Assembly: GCA_900549055.1 (NCBI GenBank)
Contig: URNB01000052.1
Span: forward strand, 1-13,539
Direction of reading: 5' to 3'
DNA from: an uncultured Oscillospiraceae bacterium
GTDB taxonomy: Bacteria > Bacillota > Clostridia > Oscillospirales > Acutalibacteraceae
DNA: 13,539 bases
This document shows positions 7,246 through 13,539 of this stretch, piece by piece; position 1 is the stretch's first letter; every line of letters starts with the position of its first letter. The notes beneath the pieces are model-generated. The model had not been told where the DNA came from, searched no databases, and saw only the letters and a program-made list of their open reading frames with translations. The translations under genes and the position numbers were made by a program.

Positions 7246-7752
7246 TTAGCCGAGATCTTCCCATTTATAATTGTGCAGCTGACCGAAATTACTGAGCTCC
7301 GGGTAATTCCACTGCCGCAGTGCCTCGTAAACCGCGATTGCAACCGAGTTTGAAAGGTTTAAACTGCGTATTTCGCCCTGCATGGGTATTCGCACGCACC
7401 TTTCGGGATTTTTTATGAGCAGCTCCTCGGGCAGACCCTTTGTCTCCTTGCCGAATAAAAGGTAGCAGTTGTCGGGGTAATTTACATCCGAATGAGTTTG
7501 CCTGCCCTTCGTGGTGAAATAAAAATAAGTGCCGTCATTCTTTTCAAAAAAATCCGCAAGACTGTCATAATAGGTAATATCAAGGTATTTCCAGTAATCA
7601 AGCCCCGCGCGTTTCAGCTTTTTATCATCTATTGTAAACCCCATAGGTCCTACAAGGTGCAGCCTTGTCCCCGTAGCGGCGCAGGTACGCGCCACATTGC
7701 CCGTATTTTGCGGTATTTCGGGCTCCACCATAACAATATTAAGCCTTGGCAT
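7246..7752 (-). CDS. trmL: tRNA (cytidine/uridine-34 2'-O)-methyltransferase
   Basis: A 168-aa SPOUT-fold methyltransferase that adds a 2'-O-methyl group to the wobble nucleotide 34 of tRNA-Leu isoacceptors, using S-adenosylmethionine. Motifs: N-terminal VEPEIPQNTGNVART (residues 9-23), the knot region LLFGKETKGLPEELL (98-112) and RIPMQGEIRSLNLSNSVAIA (121-140). Length matches TrmL rather than the longer TrmH/RlmB proteins. GGAGG stands 9 nt before the ATG. The start overlaps the end of the upstream dehydratase gene by 14 bp and the SD lies inside that gene, so translation is probably coupled. The link between this tRNA enzyme and the dehydratase genes is unexplained. Confidence 0.95.
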   Translation of the reverse strand: MPRLNIVMVEPEIPQNTGNVARTCAATGTRLHLVGPMGFTIDDKKLKRAGLDYWKYLDITYYDSLADFFEKNDGTYFYFTTKGRQTHSDVNYPDNCYLLFGKETKGLPEELLIKNPERCVRIPMQGEIRSLNLSNSVAIAVYEALRQWNYPELSNFGQLHNYKWEDLG

Positions 7753-9040
7753 ATGCTTTTTCCTCCGTCTTAATATTATTTTCGCGGTTTTTCTCGGCTA
7801 AATCCGCCCGCGCGTTTGCAAGCATAAGCTTTATTCGGTTTTCTTGGTTTACCTTTGACGCGCCCGAATCGTAGTCAATAGCCACAATATTCATATCGGG
7901 GTTTTTCTCCTTAAGCGGCTTCATCATGCCCTTGCCGCATATGTGGTTCGGCAGGCAGCCGAAGGGCTGCGTGCACACTATATTGTGCACGCCCTCGTCG
8001 TTTAATTCCAGCATTTCGGCGGGCAATAACCAGCCCTCGCCCATTTTTGTGCCGAAGCCCATAAAATCCTTTATCAGATCCATTGTATGCGCAATGGGAG
8101 TCGGCGGGGTGAAATTGCCGTCCGTTTTCATCAGCTCGATTATTTCGTTCTGCTGCTTTTGCAGATAACCGAATACGAAATTAAGCACAGGCTTTCTGAT
8201 CTTATGTAATCCGTAAAGCTCAATGTCCGAAATATTTGAAACTATGCAGTACATAAAGAAATCCAAAAGTCCCGGCACTACGACCTCTGCACCCTCGTCA
8301 ATTAAAAACTGCTCAAGATTATTATTGCCGAGAGGGGAATATTTTACATATATTTCTCCAACTACGCCGACTTTTACCTTTTCCTCGTTTTCGCGCGGTA
8401 TTTCCGCAAAGCGTGAGAGTATCATTTTGCAGTTTTGTTTAACCTTTTTAAAGGATATACCCTCTGTCTGCATTTTGTTTGCAAGCAGCGCCGTCAGCTC
8501 GTTCGCTAAGCTTTCAGTCTGACCCTTGTTTTTTTCATACGGCTTGCACTGGTTTACCAAGCTTAAAAGCATATCGCCGTAAATTATACCGTAAAACAGC
8601 CTATGCAGCATAGGCAAAGTGAGCTTAAAACCGGGGTGGTTTTCAAGCCCCGCAAGGTTTAATGATATAACGGGTATATAGCCGTAGCCCGCGCGCTCAA
8701 GCGCCTTTCTTAAAAGGAAAATATAGTTTGATGCACGGCAGCCGCCGCCCGTTTGAAAAAGTATGAGCGCGGTTTTGTGCGGGTCGTATTTGCCGGAATT
8801 GAGCGCGTCAATAAACTGCCCTATAACCAAAATTGCTGGATAGCAGGTGTCGTTATGCACATATTTAAGCCCTGTTTCTATAATTCTGTGTCCCGAGGTC
8901 TCAAGGAGTTCCATTTTGTAGCCGTAGTCTTCAAATATCTTTAAAAATATTTTAAAGTGGCGCGGCAGCATATTGGGCACAAGTATTGTGTACTCCTTGC
9001 GCATTTCCTCTGTAAATGGTATGTACTTACGCTCTTCCAC
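7739..9040 (-). CDS. 2-hydroxyacyl-CoA dehydratase (HgdB-like) subunit
   Basis: A 433-aa protein resembling the dehydratase part of the 2-hydroxyacyl-CoA dehydratase family, in which an iron-sulfur subunit takes a single electron from an ATP-driven activase. Conserved cysteines likely to hold the cluster are seen in HNDTCYPAIL (Cys66), QTGGGCRASNY (Cys101) and CTQPFGCLPNHICGKG (Cys356, Cys362, Cys368). I chose the GTG at 9040: AAAGGAG stands 8 nt before it, whereas the longer reading from the GTG at 9049 begins inside that SD. It overlaps the activase gene by 14 bp and is shifted by +1 relative to it. Activase (986 aa) plus this protein totals about 1,420 aa, the size of the single-chain version common in clostridia, so this is probably its split C-terminal part. 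Substrate unknown; members near no fermentation genes are often of undefined role. Confidence 0.87.
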   Translation of the reverse strand: MEERKYIPFTEEMRKEYTILVPNMLPRHFKIFLKIFEDYGYKMELLETSGHRIIETGLKYVHNDTCYPAILVIGQFIDALNSGKYDPHKTALILFQTGGGCRASNYIFLLRKALERAGYGYIPVISLNLAGLENHPGFKLTLPMLHRLFYGIIYGDMLLSLVNQCKPYEKNKGQTESLANELTALLANKMQTEGISFKKVKQNCKMILSRFAEIPRENEEKVKVGVVGEIYVKYSPLGNNNLEQFLIDEGAEVVVPGLLDFFMYCIVSNISDIELYGLHKIRKPVLNFVFGYLQKQQNEIIELMKTDGNFTPPTPIAHTMDLIKDFMGFGTKMGEGWLLPAEMLELNDEGVHNIVCTQPFGCLPNHICGKGMMKPLKEKNPDMNIVAIDYDSGASKVNQENRIKLMLANARADLAEKNRENNIKTEEKAYAKA

Positions 9041-11987
9041 TGCCGTCACTCCTTTCGTTAAGCGCGCCTATAAGCGAGCGCAGCCTTATTTTTACCGCGC
9101 CGAGGTTGGTTATCTCGTCAATTTTAATTTGGGTGTAAAATTTGCCGCGGCTTTCTAAAATTTCACGCACCTCGTCGGTGGTAATGGCGTCCACACCGCA
9201 CCCGAAGGACACTAGCTGCACAAGCTCGGTGTCCTTATGCTCTGCGGCGTAGCGCGCCGCGCGGTAAAGCCGTGCGTGGTAGGTCCACTGATTTAATACC
9301 TTTACGGTGAAAGGCTCTGCAAGGCGGAAAACGCTGTCCTCGCTCACCACAACAAACCCGAGGGTATTGGCAAGCTTATCAATTCCGTGACCTATTTCCG
9401 CGTCTATATGGTAGGGTCTGCCCGCCAAAATCATAATGCGCCTGTTGTTTTCCCGCGCGAATTTAAGCGCCCGCGCGCCCTCTTCTCTTACGGCGTTCAT
9501 ATATTCGGCGTATCTTTCAAGACCGTATTCGACCGCCGCCCTAACTTCGGATTTTGTAATTCCCTCATAAAATTTGCCGAGGTAATTATAAAGCTCCTTT
9601 GTAAGCTCCTTTTTACTGTTTATATTAAGGTAGGGGTATAAAAATTTAACCCTTTTCAGCTCCTCAACATTGCCGTTTAAAAGCTCGGAATAATAGGCTA
9701 CAACGGGGCAGTTGTAGTGATTATCGGTCATTTTTTCGTCCATATTATAGGTAAGGCAGGGGTAGAATATCGCGTCGACACCGTCGGAAATCAGCGTTTC
9801 AATATGCCCGTGCATTATCTTTGCGGGGTAACACGCCGTATCCGAGGGAATAGAAAACTGCCCTTTTTCGTAAATTCGGCGGGTAGACATGGGAGACACC
9901 TTTACGTTAAAGCCGAGCTTTGTAAACACAGCGTGCCAAAGCGGTAAAAGCTCGTACATACCAAGAGCCAGCGGCATACCCACCGTTCCGCGTTTTCCCT
10001 CTTCCGATTTAAGGCTTGTAAGGTAATTCCGCTTAAATTCATAAAGGTTCGGCAGCTGCTCGCCCGCAGTCGCTTTACCCAGTCCCTTTTCGCACTGGTT
10101 GCCGGAAATAAACTTCTTACCGTCGCCGAATGAGTTCACCGTAAGCCTGCAATGATTGGTGCAGCCCTGACATACCGCCGACTTTGCCGTGTGTGTAAAG
10201 GTTTTTAAAGCCTCGGGCGAAATAATACCCGATTTTTCACATTTTTTAGAATAAAGCGCCGCGCCGTAAGCCCCCATAAGCCCTGCTATTGAGGGGCGTA
10301 TAACGTTATGTCCTATTTCTCTTTCAAAGGCGCGCAAAACCGCGTCGTTATAAAACGTGCCGCCCTGAACCACTATTTTTTCGCCTAATTCCGCGGCGGA
10401 AGATGCGCGAATAACCTTGTAAAGCGCGTTTTTAACAACACTTATCGAAAGCCCTGCCGATATATCCTCAACCGTTGCGCCGTCCTTTTGCGATTGCTTA
10501 ACCGATGAATTCATAAACACCGTGCAGCGGCTGCCGAGGTCAACCGGCGCTTTTCCCTCTAATCCCTTTGCGGCAAAATCGGCTATTGTGTAGCCCATAG
10601 CCTTTGCAAAGGTTTCAAGAAACGAGCCGCAGCCCGAGGAGCACGCTTCATTTAACATTATGCTGTCAATAGCGCCGTTGCGTATTTTAAAGCACTTAAT
10701 ATCCTGCCCGCCGATATCGAGTATAAAGCCGACATCCGGCTCGAAATACTTTGCAGCTGTGTAGTGCGCTATGGTTTCAACAAGCCCCAAATCAACTGAA
10801 AAGGCATGCTTTATAAGCTCCTCGCCGTAGCCCGTTACCGCCGAGCCGGCAATAGTTACGCGGTCGCCGCATTTTTTGTAAATTTCGGTCAGCTGCTCGC
10901 GCACAATTTCAACGGGGTTGCCTTGGTTGGAAGCGTAGTACGAATAGAGTATCTCGTCATTTTCATCAAGCAGGCACAGCTTTGTGGTGGTAGAGCCGCA
11001 GTCTATACCGAGGTATGCTTTGCCGCTGTATTTTTCAATATCCGCGTTTTTAACCGATGATTCGGCATGGCGCTGTTTAAACTCGTTGTATTCATCTTCA
11101 TTTCTGAAAAGCGGCTTTAACCGCCCCTTGCCCGATGACACGCTTGCCGCGTTTTCAACAAGGCTTAAAAGCTTATCGGCAGTAAATACTTCGGGCTGCT
11201 GCTCTGCATAGTAAGAAGCGCCGAGCGCCACCGCAAACCGCGCGTATTCAGGGAATACCGCGTGCTCATCGTCCAATTCAAGGGTTTCCTTAAACCTTTG
11301 CCCCAAGCCCTTGCAATAATAAAGCGGGCCGCCTAAAAATAACACCTTGCCGTCAATTTTTCTGCCCTGCGCCAGTCCCGCTATGGTCTGGTTTACTACT
11401 GCTTGATAAATACTTGCCGCAACATCCTCTTTACGCGCGCCTTGGTTTAAGAGGGGCTGAATATCCGTCTTTGCAAAAACACCGCAGCGTGAGGCTATGG
11501 GGTAAAGCCTGCCCGCGTTAAGGCTCAATTTATCAAGCTCGTCAACCGTTATGTTGAGCAGCGTTGCCATTTGATCAATAAACGCACCCGTGCCGCCCGC
11601 GCAGCTGCCGTTCATCCGCTCGTCTATGCCGCCCTTAAAGAAAATTATCTTCGCGTCCTCGCCGCCCAGTTCTATAACGCACGAGGTATCGGGTTCGCGC
11701 AGTTTTACCACCTGTGCCGTGGCGAAAACCTCCTGCACAAACGGTATATGCGCCGCCTCTGCAAGCCCTAAGCCTGCCGAGCCCGATATTGCCGCCTTTA
11801 CCGCTTTATCGCCTGCAATTTCCTTTACAAGGCGCAAAAGCTCCGCCGTTTTTTCGCGCACCTGCGAAAAATGGCGCTCGTAGCGTTCAAGCAGTATCTT
11901 GTCCCCGTTTCTCAAAACTATTTTTGCCGTGGTAGAGCCTATGTCTATTCCTAAAAACAACTCCGTTGCGGTGTTTTGTAACTCCAT
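9027..11987 (-). CDS. Acyl-CoA dehydratase activase, double BadF/BadG ATPase plus DUF2229
   Basis: A 986-aa protein. Two ASKHA-fold ATPase domains of the BadF/BadG/HgdC type lie at about residues 10-263 (GIDIGSTTAKIVL; Cys129 in SCAGGTGAF; Cys168 in RCGVFAKTDIQ) and 324-580 (GIDCGSTTTKLCL; Cys449 and Cys453 in ACSSGCGSFLE; Cys488). The cysteines are placed as in activases that hold one [4Fe-4S] cluster at a dimer interface. A Cys cluster follows (Cys606, 609, 613, 632), then a DUF2229 domain at about 665-890 with SDTACYPAKIMHGH. The family couples ATP hydrolysis to low-potential electron injection into a dehydratase; here the two ATPase units are in one chain. I chose the ATG at 11987 over the TTG at 12008, which lies in the SD region; GGAGG is rather far (12 nt) from this ATG. 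A promoter directly upstream supports it as the first gene of its operon. Confidence 0.9.
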   Translation of the reverse strand: MELQNTATELFLGIDIGSTTAKIVLRNGDKILLERYERHFSQVREKTAELLRLVKEIAGDKAVKAAISGSAGLGLAEAAHIPFVQEVFATAQVVKLREPDTSCVIELGGEDAKIIFFKGGIDERMNGSCAGGTGAFIDQMATLLNITVDELDKLSLNAGRLYPIASRCGVFAKTDIQPLLNQGARKEDVAASIYQAVVNQTIAGLAQGRKIDGKVLFLGGPLYYCKGLGQRFKETLELDDEHAVFPEYARFAVALGASYYAEQQPEVFTADKLLSLVENAASVSSGKGRLKPLFRNEDEYNEFKQRHAESSVKNADIEKYSGKAYLGIDCGSTTTKLCLLDENDEILYSYYASNQGNPVEIVREQLTEIYKKCGDRVTIAGSAVTGYGEELIKHAFSVDLGLVETIAHYTAAKYFEPDVGFILDIGGQDIKCFKIRNGAIDSIMLNEACSSGCGSFLETFAKAMGYTIADFAAKGLEGKAPVDLGSRCTVFMNSSVKQSQKDGATVEDISAGLSISVVKNALYKVIRASSAAELGEKIVVQGGTFYNDAVLRAFEREIGHNVIRPSIAGLMGAYGAALYSKKCEKSGIISPEALKTFTHTAKSAVCQGCTNHCRLTVNSFGDGKKFISGNQCEKGLGKATAGEQLPNLYEFKRNYLTSLKSEEGKRGTVGMPLALGMYELLPLWHAVFTKLGFNVKVSPMSTRRIYEKGQFSIPSDTACYPAKIMHGHIETLISDGVDAIFYPCLTYNMDEKMTDNHYNCPVVAYYSELLNGNVEELKRVKFLYPYLNINSKKELTKELYNYLGKFYEGITKSEVRAAVEYGLERYAEYMNAVREEGARALKFARENNRRIMILAGRPYHIDAEIGHGIDKLANTLGFVVVSEDSVFRLAEPFTVKVLNQWTYHARLYRAARYAAEHKDTELVQLVSFGCGVDAITTDEVREILESRGKFYTQIKIDEITNLGAVKIRLRSLIGALNERSDGSGRA

Positions 11988-12022
11988 TGATTTTTCTGTC
12001 CTCCGCAAATTACTATCAAATT

Positions 12023-12051
12023 ATTATATAACATTTAAGTTAAAATTACAA
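12023..12051 (-). promoter_or_regulatory. Promoter of the activase-dehydratase-trmL operon
   Basis: Minus-strand TTGTAA (12046-12051) and a perfect TATAAT (12023-12028) are separated by exactly 17 bp. Transcription would begin near 12016, leaving a leader of only about 30 nt, so the structured region upstream is not part of this mRNA. Confidence 0.75.
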
Positions 12052-12070
12052 CAGCGGAAAATTGTAAAAT

Positions 12071-12149
12071 TTCGGTGACTTTTCGGCTTCGCTTATAAGC
12101 ACTCTTTAAGCGAAAAACCGCTTATTCAGCGGTTTTCAGTCTGTCACTG
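12071..12149. repeat. Hairpin module A
   Basis: The module starts TTCGGTGAC (12071-12079) and contains a stem TTCGCTTA/TAAGCGAA (12088-12095 with 12107-12114) and a stem AAAACCGCT/AGCGGTTTT (12114-12122 with 12128-12136). CGGTGAC (12073-12079) can pair with GTCACTG (12143-12149), closing the module. It shares TTCGGTGAC, the 14-mer AAGCGAAAAACCGC (12108-12121), AGCGGTTTT and a CACTG-ATT tail with module B, in the same order and orientation. Confidence 0.65.
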
Positions 12150-12168
12150 AATTTAAAAAATTGTTTTT

Positions 12169-12200
12169 GCGGCGTTTACGCCGCATTTTTCGTTTTTTCG
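12169..12200 (+). terminator. GC-rich hairpin with T-rich tail, possible + strand terminator
   Basis: GCGGCG and CGCCGC pair around TTTA, followed on the plus strand by ATTTTTCGTTTTTTC. The T tracts make it terminator-like for plus-strand transcripts; there is no plus-strand gene before it, so it may instead belong to the two surrounding hairpin modules. Confidence 0.4.
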
Positions 12201-12278
12201 GTGACATGTGCGGCGGAAAAACACCTTAATAAGCGAAAAACCGCCGGATGAGCGGTTTTTCAAGGGCACTGGATTGGA
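12197..12278. repeat. Hairpin module B, a diverged copy of module A
   Basis: Repeats the blocks of module A about 123-126 bp further on: TTCGGTGAC (12197-12205), AAGCGAAAAACCGC (12231-12244), AGCGGTTTT and CACTGGATT. Between blocks the sequences differ, so this is an old duplication or two members of a dispersed repeat. Confidence 0.6.
12236..12260 (-). terminator. Probable thrS terminator (bidirectional hairpin)
   Basis: AAAAACCGC (12236-12244) pairs with GCGGTTTTT (12252-12260) over 9 bp with a 7-nt loop. The stem itself ends in five Ts on both strands. It is the first T-ended GC-rich stem after the thrS stop on the minus strand, and it lies just ahead of the activase promoter. Confidence 0.6.
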
Positions 12279-12472
12279 GTGCCCACGGAGCATAACAACC
12301 GACTGCCGCCTGCTGCGGCGGATAAAAGGAGGGTGCTATGGCGCTGCGGTCGGCAGAAAAACGAAACTGCAAGGAAGTTTTTCGCCGGGCACCGCAAGAG
12401 TGAGGAGTGCAGTCCGAAAATCTGTGATTTTAGAGTGAACGGCATTCCCGTAGGGGAGCGTGCCGATTTTTT
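12264..12472 (+). ncRNA. Putative structured non-coding RNA of unknown family
   Basis: About 209 nt with no credible ORF but dense pairing, ending in a plus-strand terminator. Helices seen: GGGCACT/AGTGCCC (12264-12270 with 12278-12284); CTGCCG/CGGCAG (12303-12308 with 12351-12356); GAAAAAC/GTTTTTC (12356-12362 with 12377-12383); ACTGCA/TGCAGT (12366-12371 with 12408-12413), whose 5' side lies in the loop of the previous hairpin and so would make a pseudoknot; AAAATC/GATTTT (12417-12422 with 12426-12431). GTGCCC (12279-12284) can alternatively pair with GGGCAC at 12387-12392. Unpaired segments on this strand are purine-rich (for example GGATAAAAGGAGGG, AAGAGTGAGGAG), which favours plus as the RNA strand. 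No clear promoter was found upstream. I cannot name the family; the raiA-motif RNA and 6S RNA are candidates to test, not identifications. Confidence 0.5.
12440..12472 (+). terminator. Plus-strand rho-independent terminator
   Basis: CGGCA (12440-12444) pairs with TGCCG (12461-12465) and TCCC (12446-12449) with GGGA (12454-12457), followed at once by ATTTTTT (12466-12472). On the minus strand the same stem has no U-run after it, so the signal faces plus. It has no plus-strand protein gene to serve, which is the main support for the RNA just before it. Confidence 0.75.
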
Positions 12473-12484
12473 CGACACGATTAG

Positions 12485-13539
12485 TTATTTTATTATGCGG
12501 CTTTTATCCTCCGAAACCGCGCGTTCTATAAATTCATCCGCCGACATAGAGCCGAGGTCGCCGTTTTCGCCGCGCTCTCTGACCGAAAGCGTGCCGTTTT
12601 CCGCCTCGTTATCGCCGATTATAAGCATATACGGTACCTTTTGCAGCCTTGCTTCGCGAATCTTATAGCCTATCTTCTCGTTGCGGTCGTCAACCTCTGC
12701 ACGAATACCGTTTTCTTCAAGGCGGCGCTTGATATCATAAGCATAGTCGCAGTGGCGGTCGGCAATGGTCAAAAGCTTTACCTGAACCGGGGCTAACCAC
12801 ATCGGGAATGCGCCCGCGTACTTTTCAATAAGCAGCGCGAGGGTTCTTTCGTAGCAGCCTATTGAGGTACGGTGAATAATATAGGGGTTTTTCTTCACGC
12901 CGTCGCGGTCGACATATTCCATACCGAACTTCTCTGCGAGCATCTGGTCTATCTGAATGGTGATGAGCGTATCTTCCTTACCGTAAACGTTCTTTATCTG
13001 AATATCGAGCTTCGGCCCGTAGAACGCCGCCTCGCCTATACCTATTTTATAGGGGATTTCCAGGTGGTCGAGTATCTTTTTCATAACTCCCTGCGCTTCA
13101 TCCCACTGCTCGGGTGTGCCTATATATTTATCGCGGTCATTGGGATCCCACTGTGAGAAACGGTAGGATACATCCTCATAAAGTCCCAAGGTTTTAAGCA
13201 TATAAATCGCAAGCTCCAGACAGCCGCGGAACTCCTGCTCCAATTGTTCGGGGGTGCACATTAAGTGACCCTCGGAAATTGTGAACTGGCGGACTCTTAT
13301 AAGGCCGTGCATTTCGCCGCTGTCCTCGTTGCGGAAGAGGGTAGAGGTCTCGTTATAGCGCAGCGGCAGATCGCGGTAGGAGCGCGCGCGGTTTAAATAT
13401 GCCTGATACTGGAACGGGCAGGTCATCGGGCGCAGCGCAAAGCACTCTTTGGTTTCGTCGTTCGGGTCGCCCAAAACAAACATACCGTCAAGATAGTGAT
13501 CCCAGTGCCCCGAAAGCTTGTAAAGCTCGCGCTTTGCCA
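12485..13539 (-). CDS. thrS: Threonyl-tRNA synthetase, N-terminal part beyond the window
   Basis: About 350 C-terminal residues of a class II synthetase that charges tRNA-Thr. The frame stays open through the right edge (KLSGHWDHYLDGMFVLGD precedes the internal Met at 13483), so the N-terminal TGS and editing domains and the start are outside. Zinc ligands fit the ThrRS pattern: Cys in MTCPFQYQAY, His in ISEGHLMC, His in IIHRTSIGCYERT. Motif 2 appears as LIRVRQFTISEGH and motif 3 as GCYERTLALLIEKY. The anticodon-binding HGTP domain follows (PVQVKLLTIADRHCDYAYDI, then NEKIGYKIREARLQKVPYML). The zinc-loop and motif 2 sequences differ from the common MNCPGH and QDDAH forms. The strand and spacing suggest an independent unit from the activase operon, which has its own promoter. 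Confidence 0.96.
   Translation of the reverse strand, partial: AKRELYKLSGHWDHYLDGMFVLGDPNDETKECFALRPMTCPFQYQAYLNRARSYRDLPLRYNETSTLFRNEDSGEMHGLIRVRQFTISEGHLMCTPEQLEQEFRGCLELAIYMLKTLGLYEDVSYRFSQWDPNDRDKYIGTPEQWDEAQGVMKKILDHLEIPYKIGIGEAAFYGPKLDIQIKNVYGKEDTLITIQIDQMLAEKFGMEYVDRDGVKKNPYIIHRTSIGCYERTLALLIEKYAGAFPMWLAPVQVKLLTIADRHCDYAYDIKRRLEENGIRAEVDDRNEKIGYKIREARLQKVPYMLIIGDNEAENGTLSVRERGENGDLGSMSADEFIERAVSEDKSRIIK

Noticed and set aside
12260..12478. 72-codon minus-strand ORF directly after thrS
   Set aside because: It starts at a GTG with no ribosome site, has a low-complexity Ser/Arg/Pro-rich product, and spans the plus-strand terminator and the structured region, so it looks like an artefact of open frame across an RNA gene.
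12009..12484. Riboswitch or T-box leader for the activase operon
   Set aside because: The promoter at 12023-12051 gives a leader of only about 30 nt, and no T-box or known riboswitch core was recognised on the minus strand. The main structure reads better on plus.

Overview
The window looks like a piece of a Clostridia chromosome, probably Oscillospiraceae/Ruminococcaceae. This is inferred from the gene families and arrangement (a clostridial-type 2-hydroxyacyl-CoA dehydratase activase, a DUF421-DUF4363 pair, a pgk-tpiA-gpmI run), the strong Shine-Dalgarno sites and the many short perfect hairpins between genes. No marker gene fixes the species.

Layout: (1) 1-852, the 3' part of an IS30-family transposase, entering from the left edge, with a palindromic tail and candidate IS end to about 936. 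(2) 958-1968 (-), a VanY-type D,D-carboxypeptidase lipoprotein with a bacterial Ig-like domain. (3) 2165-3207 (+), a two-gene operon: a DUF421/YetF membrane protein and a DUF4363 protein, joined by a 4-bp overlap. (4) 3216-3451, a gene-free stretch packed with six consecutive hairpins, followed by the gpmI terminator. (5) 3551-7148 (-), a glycolytic operon transcribed pgk > tpiA > gpmI. (6) 7246-11987 (-), an operon of a double-domain acyl-CoA dehydratase activase, an HgdB-like dehydratase subunit and trmL. Both junctions are 14-nt overlaps with the downstream SD inside the upstream gene. (7) 12009-12484, a gene-free region with the activase promoter, two related hairpin modules and a probable structured non-coding RNA on the + strand ending in its own terminator. 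(8) 12485-13539 (-), the C-terminal part of thrS, running off the right edge.

How they work together: pgk, tpiA and gpmI are consecutive lower-glycolysis steps under one promoter; gapA and eno are not here. The activase/dehydratase pair adds up to the length of a protein usually seen as one chain, so it probably works as one radical-type dehydratase module of unknown substrate. No terminator was seen between trmL and pgk, so read-through from the dehydratase operon into glycolysis is possible.

Most coding content is ordinary. The two places most likely to hold something undescribed are the hairpin array (3216-3451) and the putative + strand RNA beside thrS (about 12264-12472). Both are read directly from base pairing; neither could be tested here by covariance or homology search.
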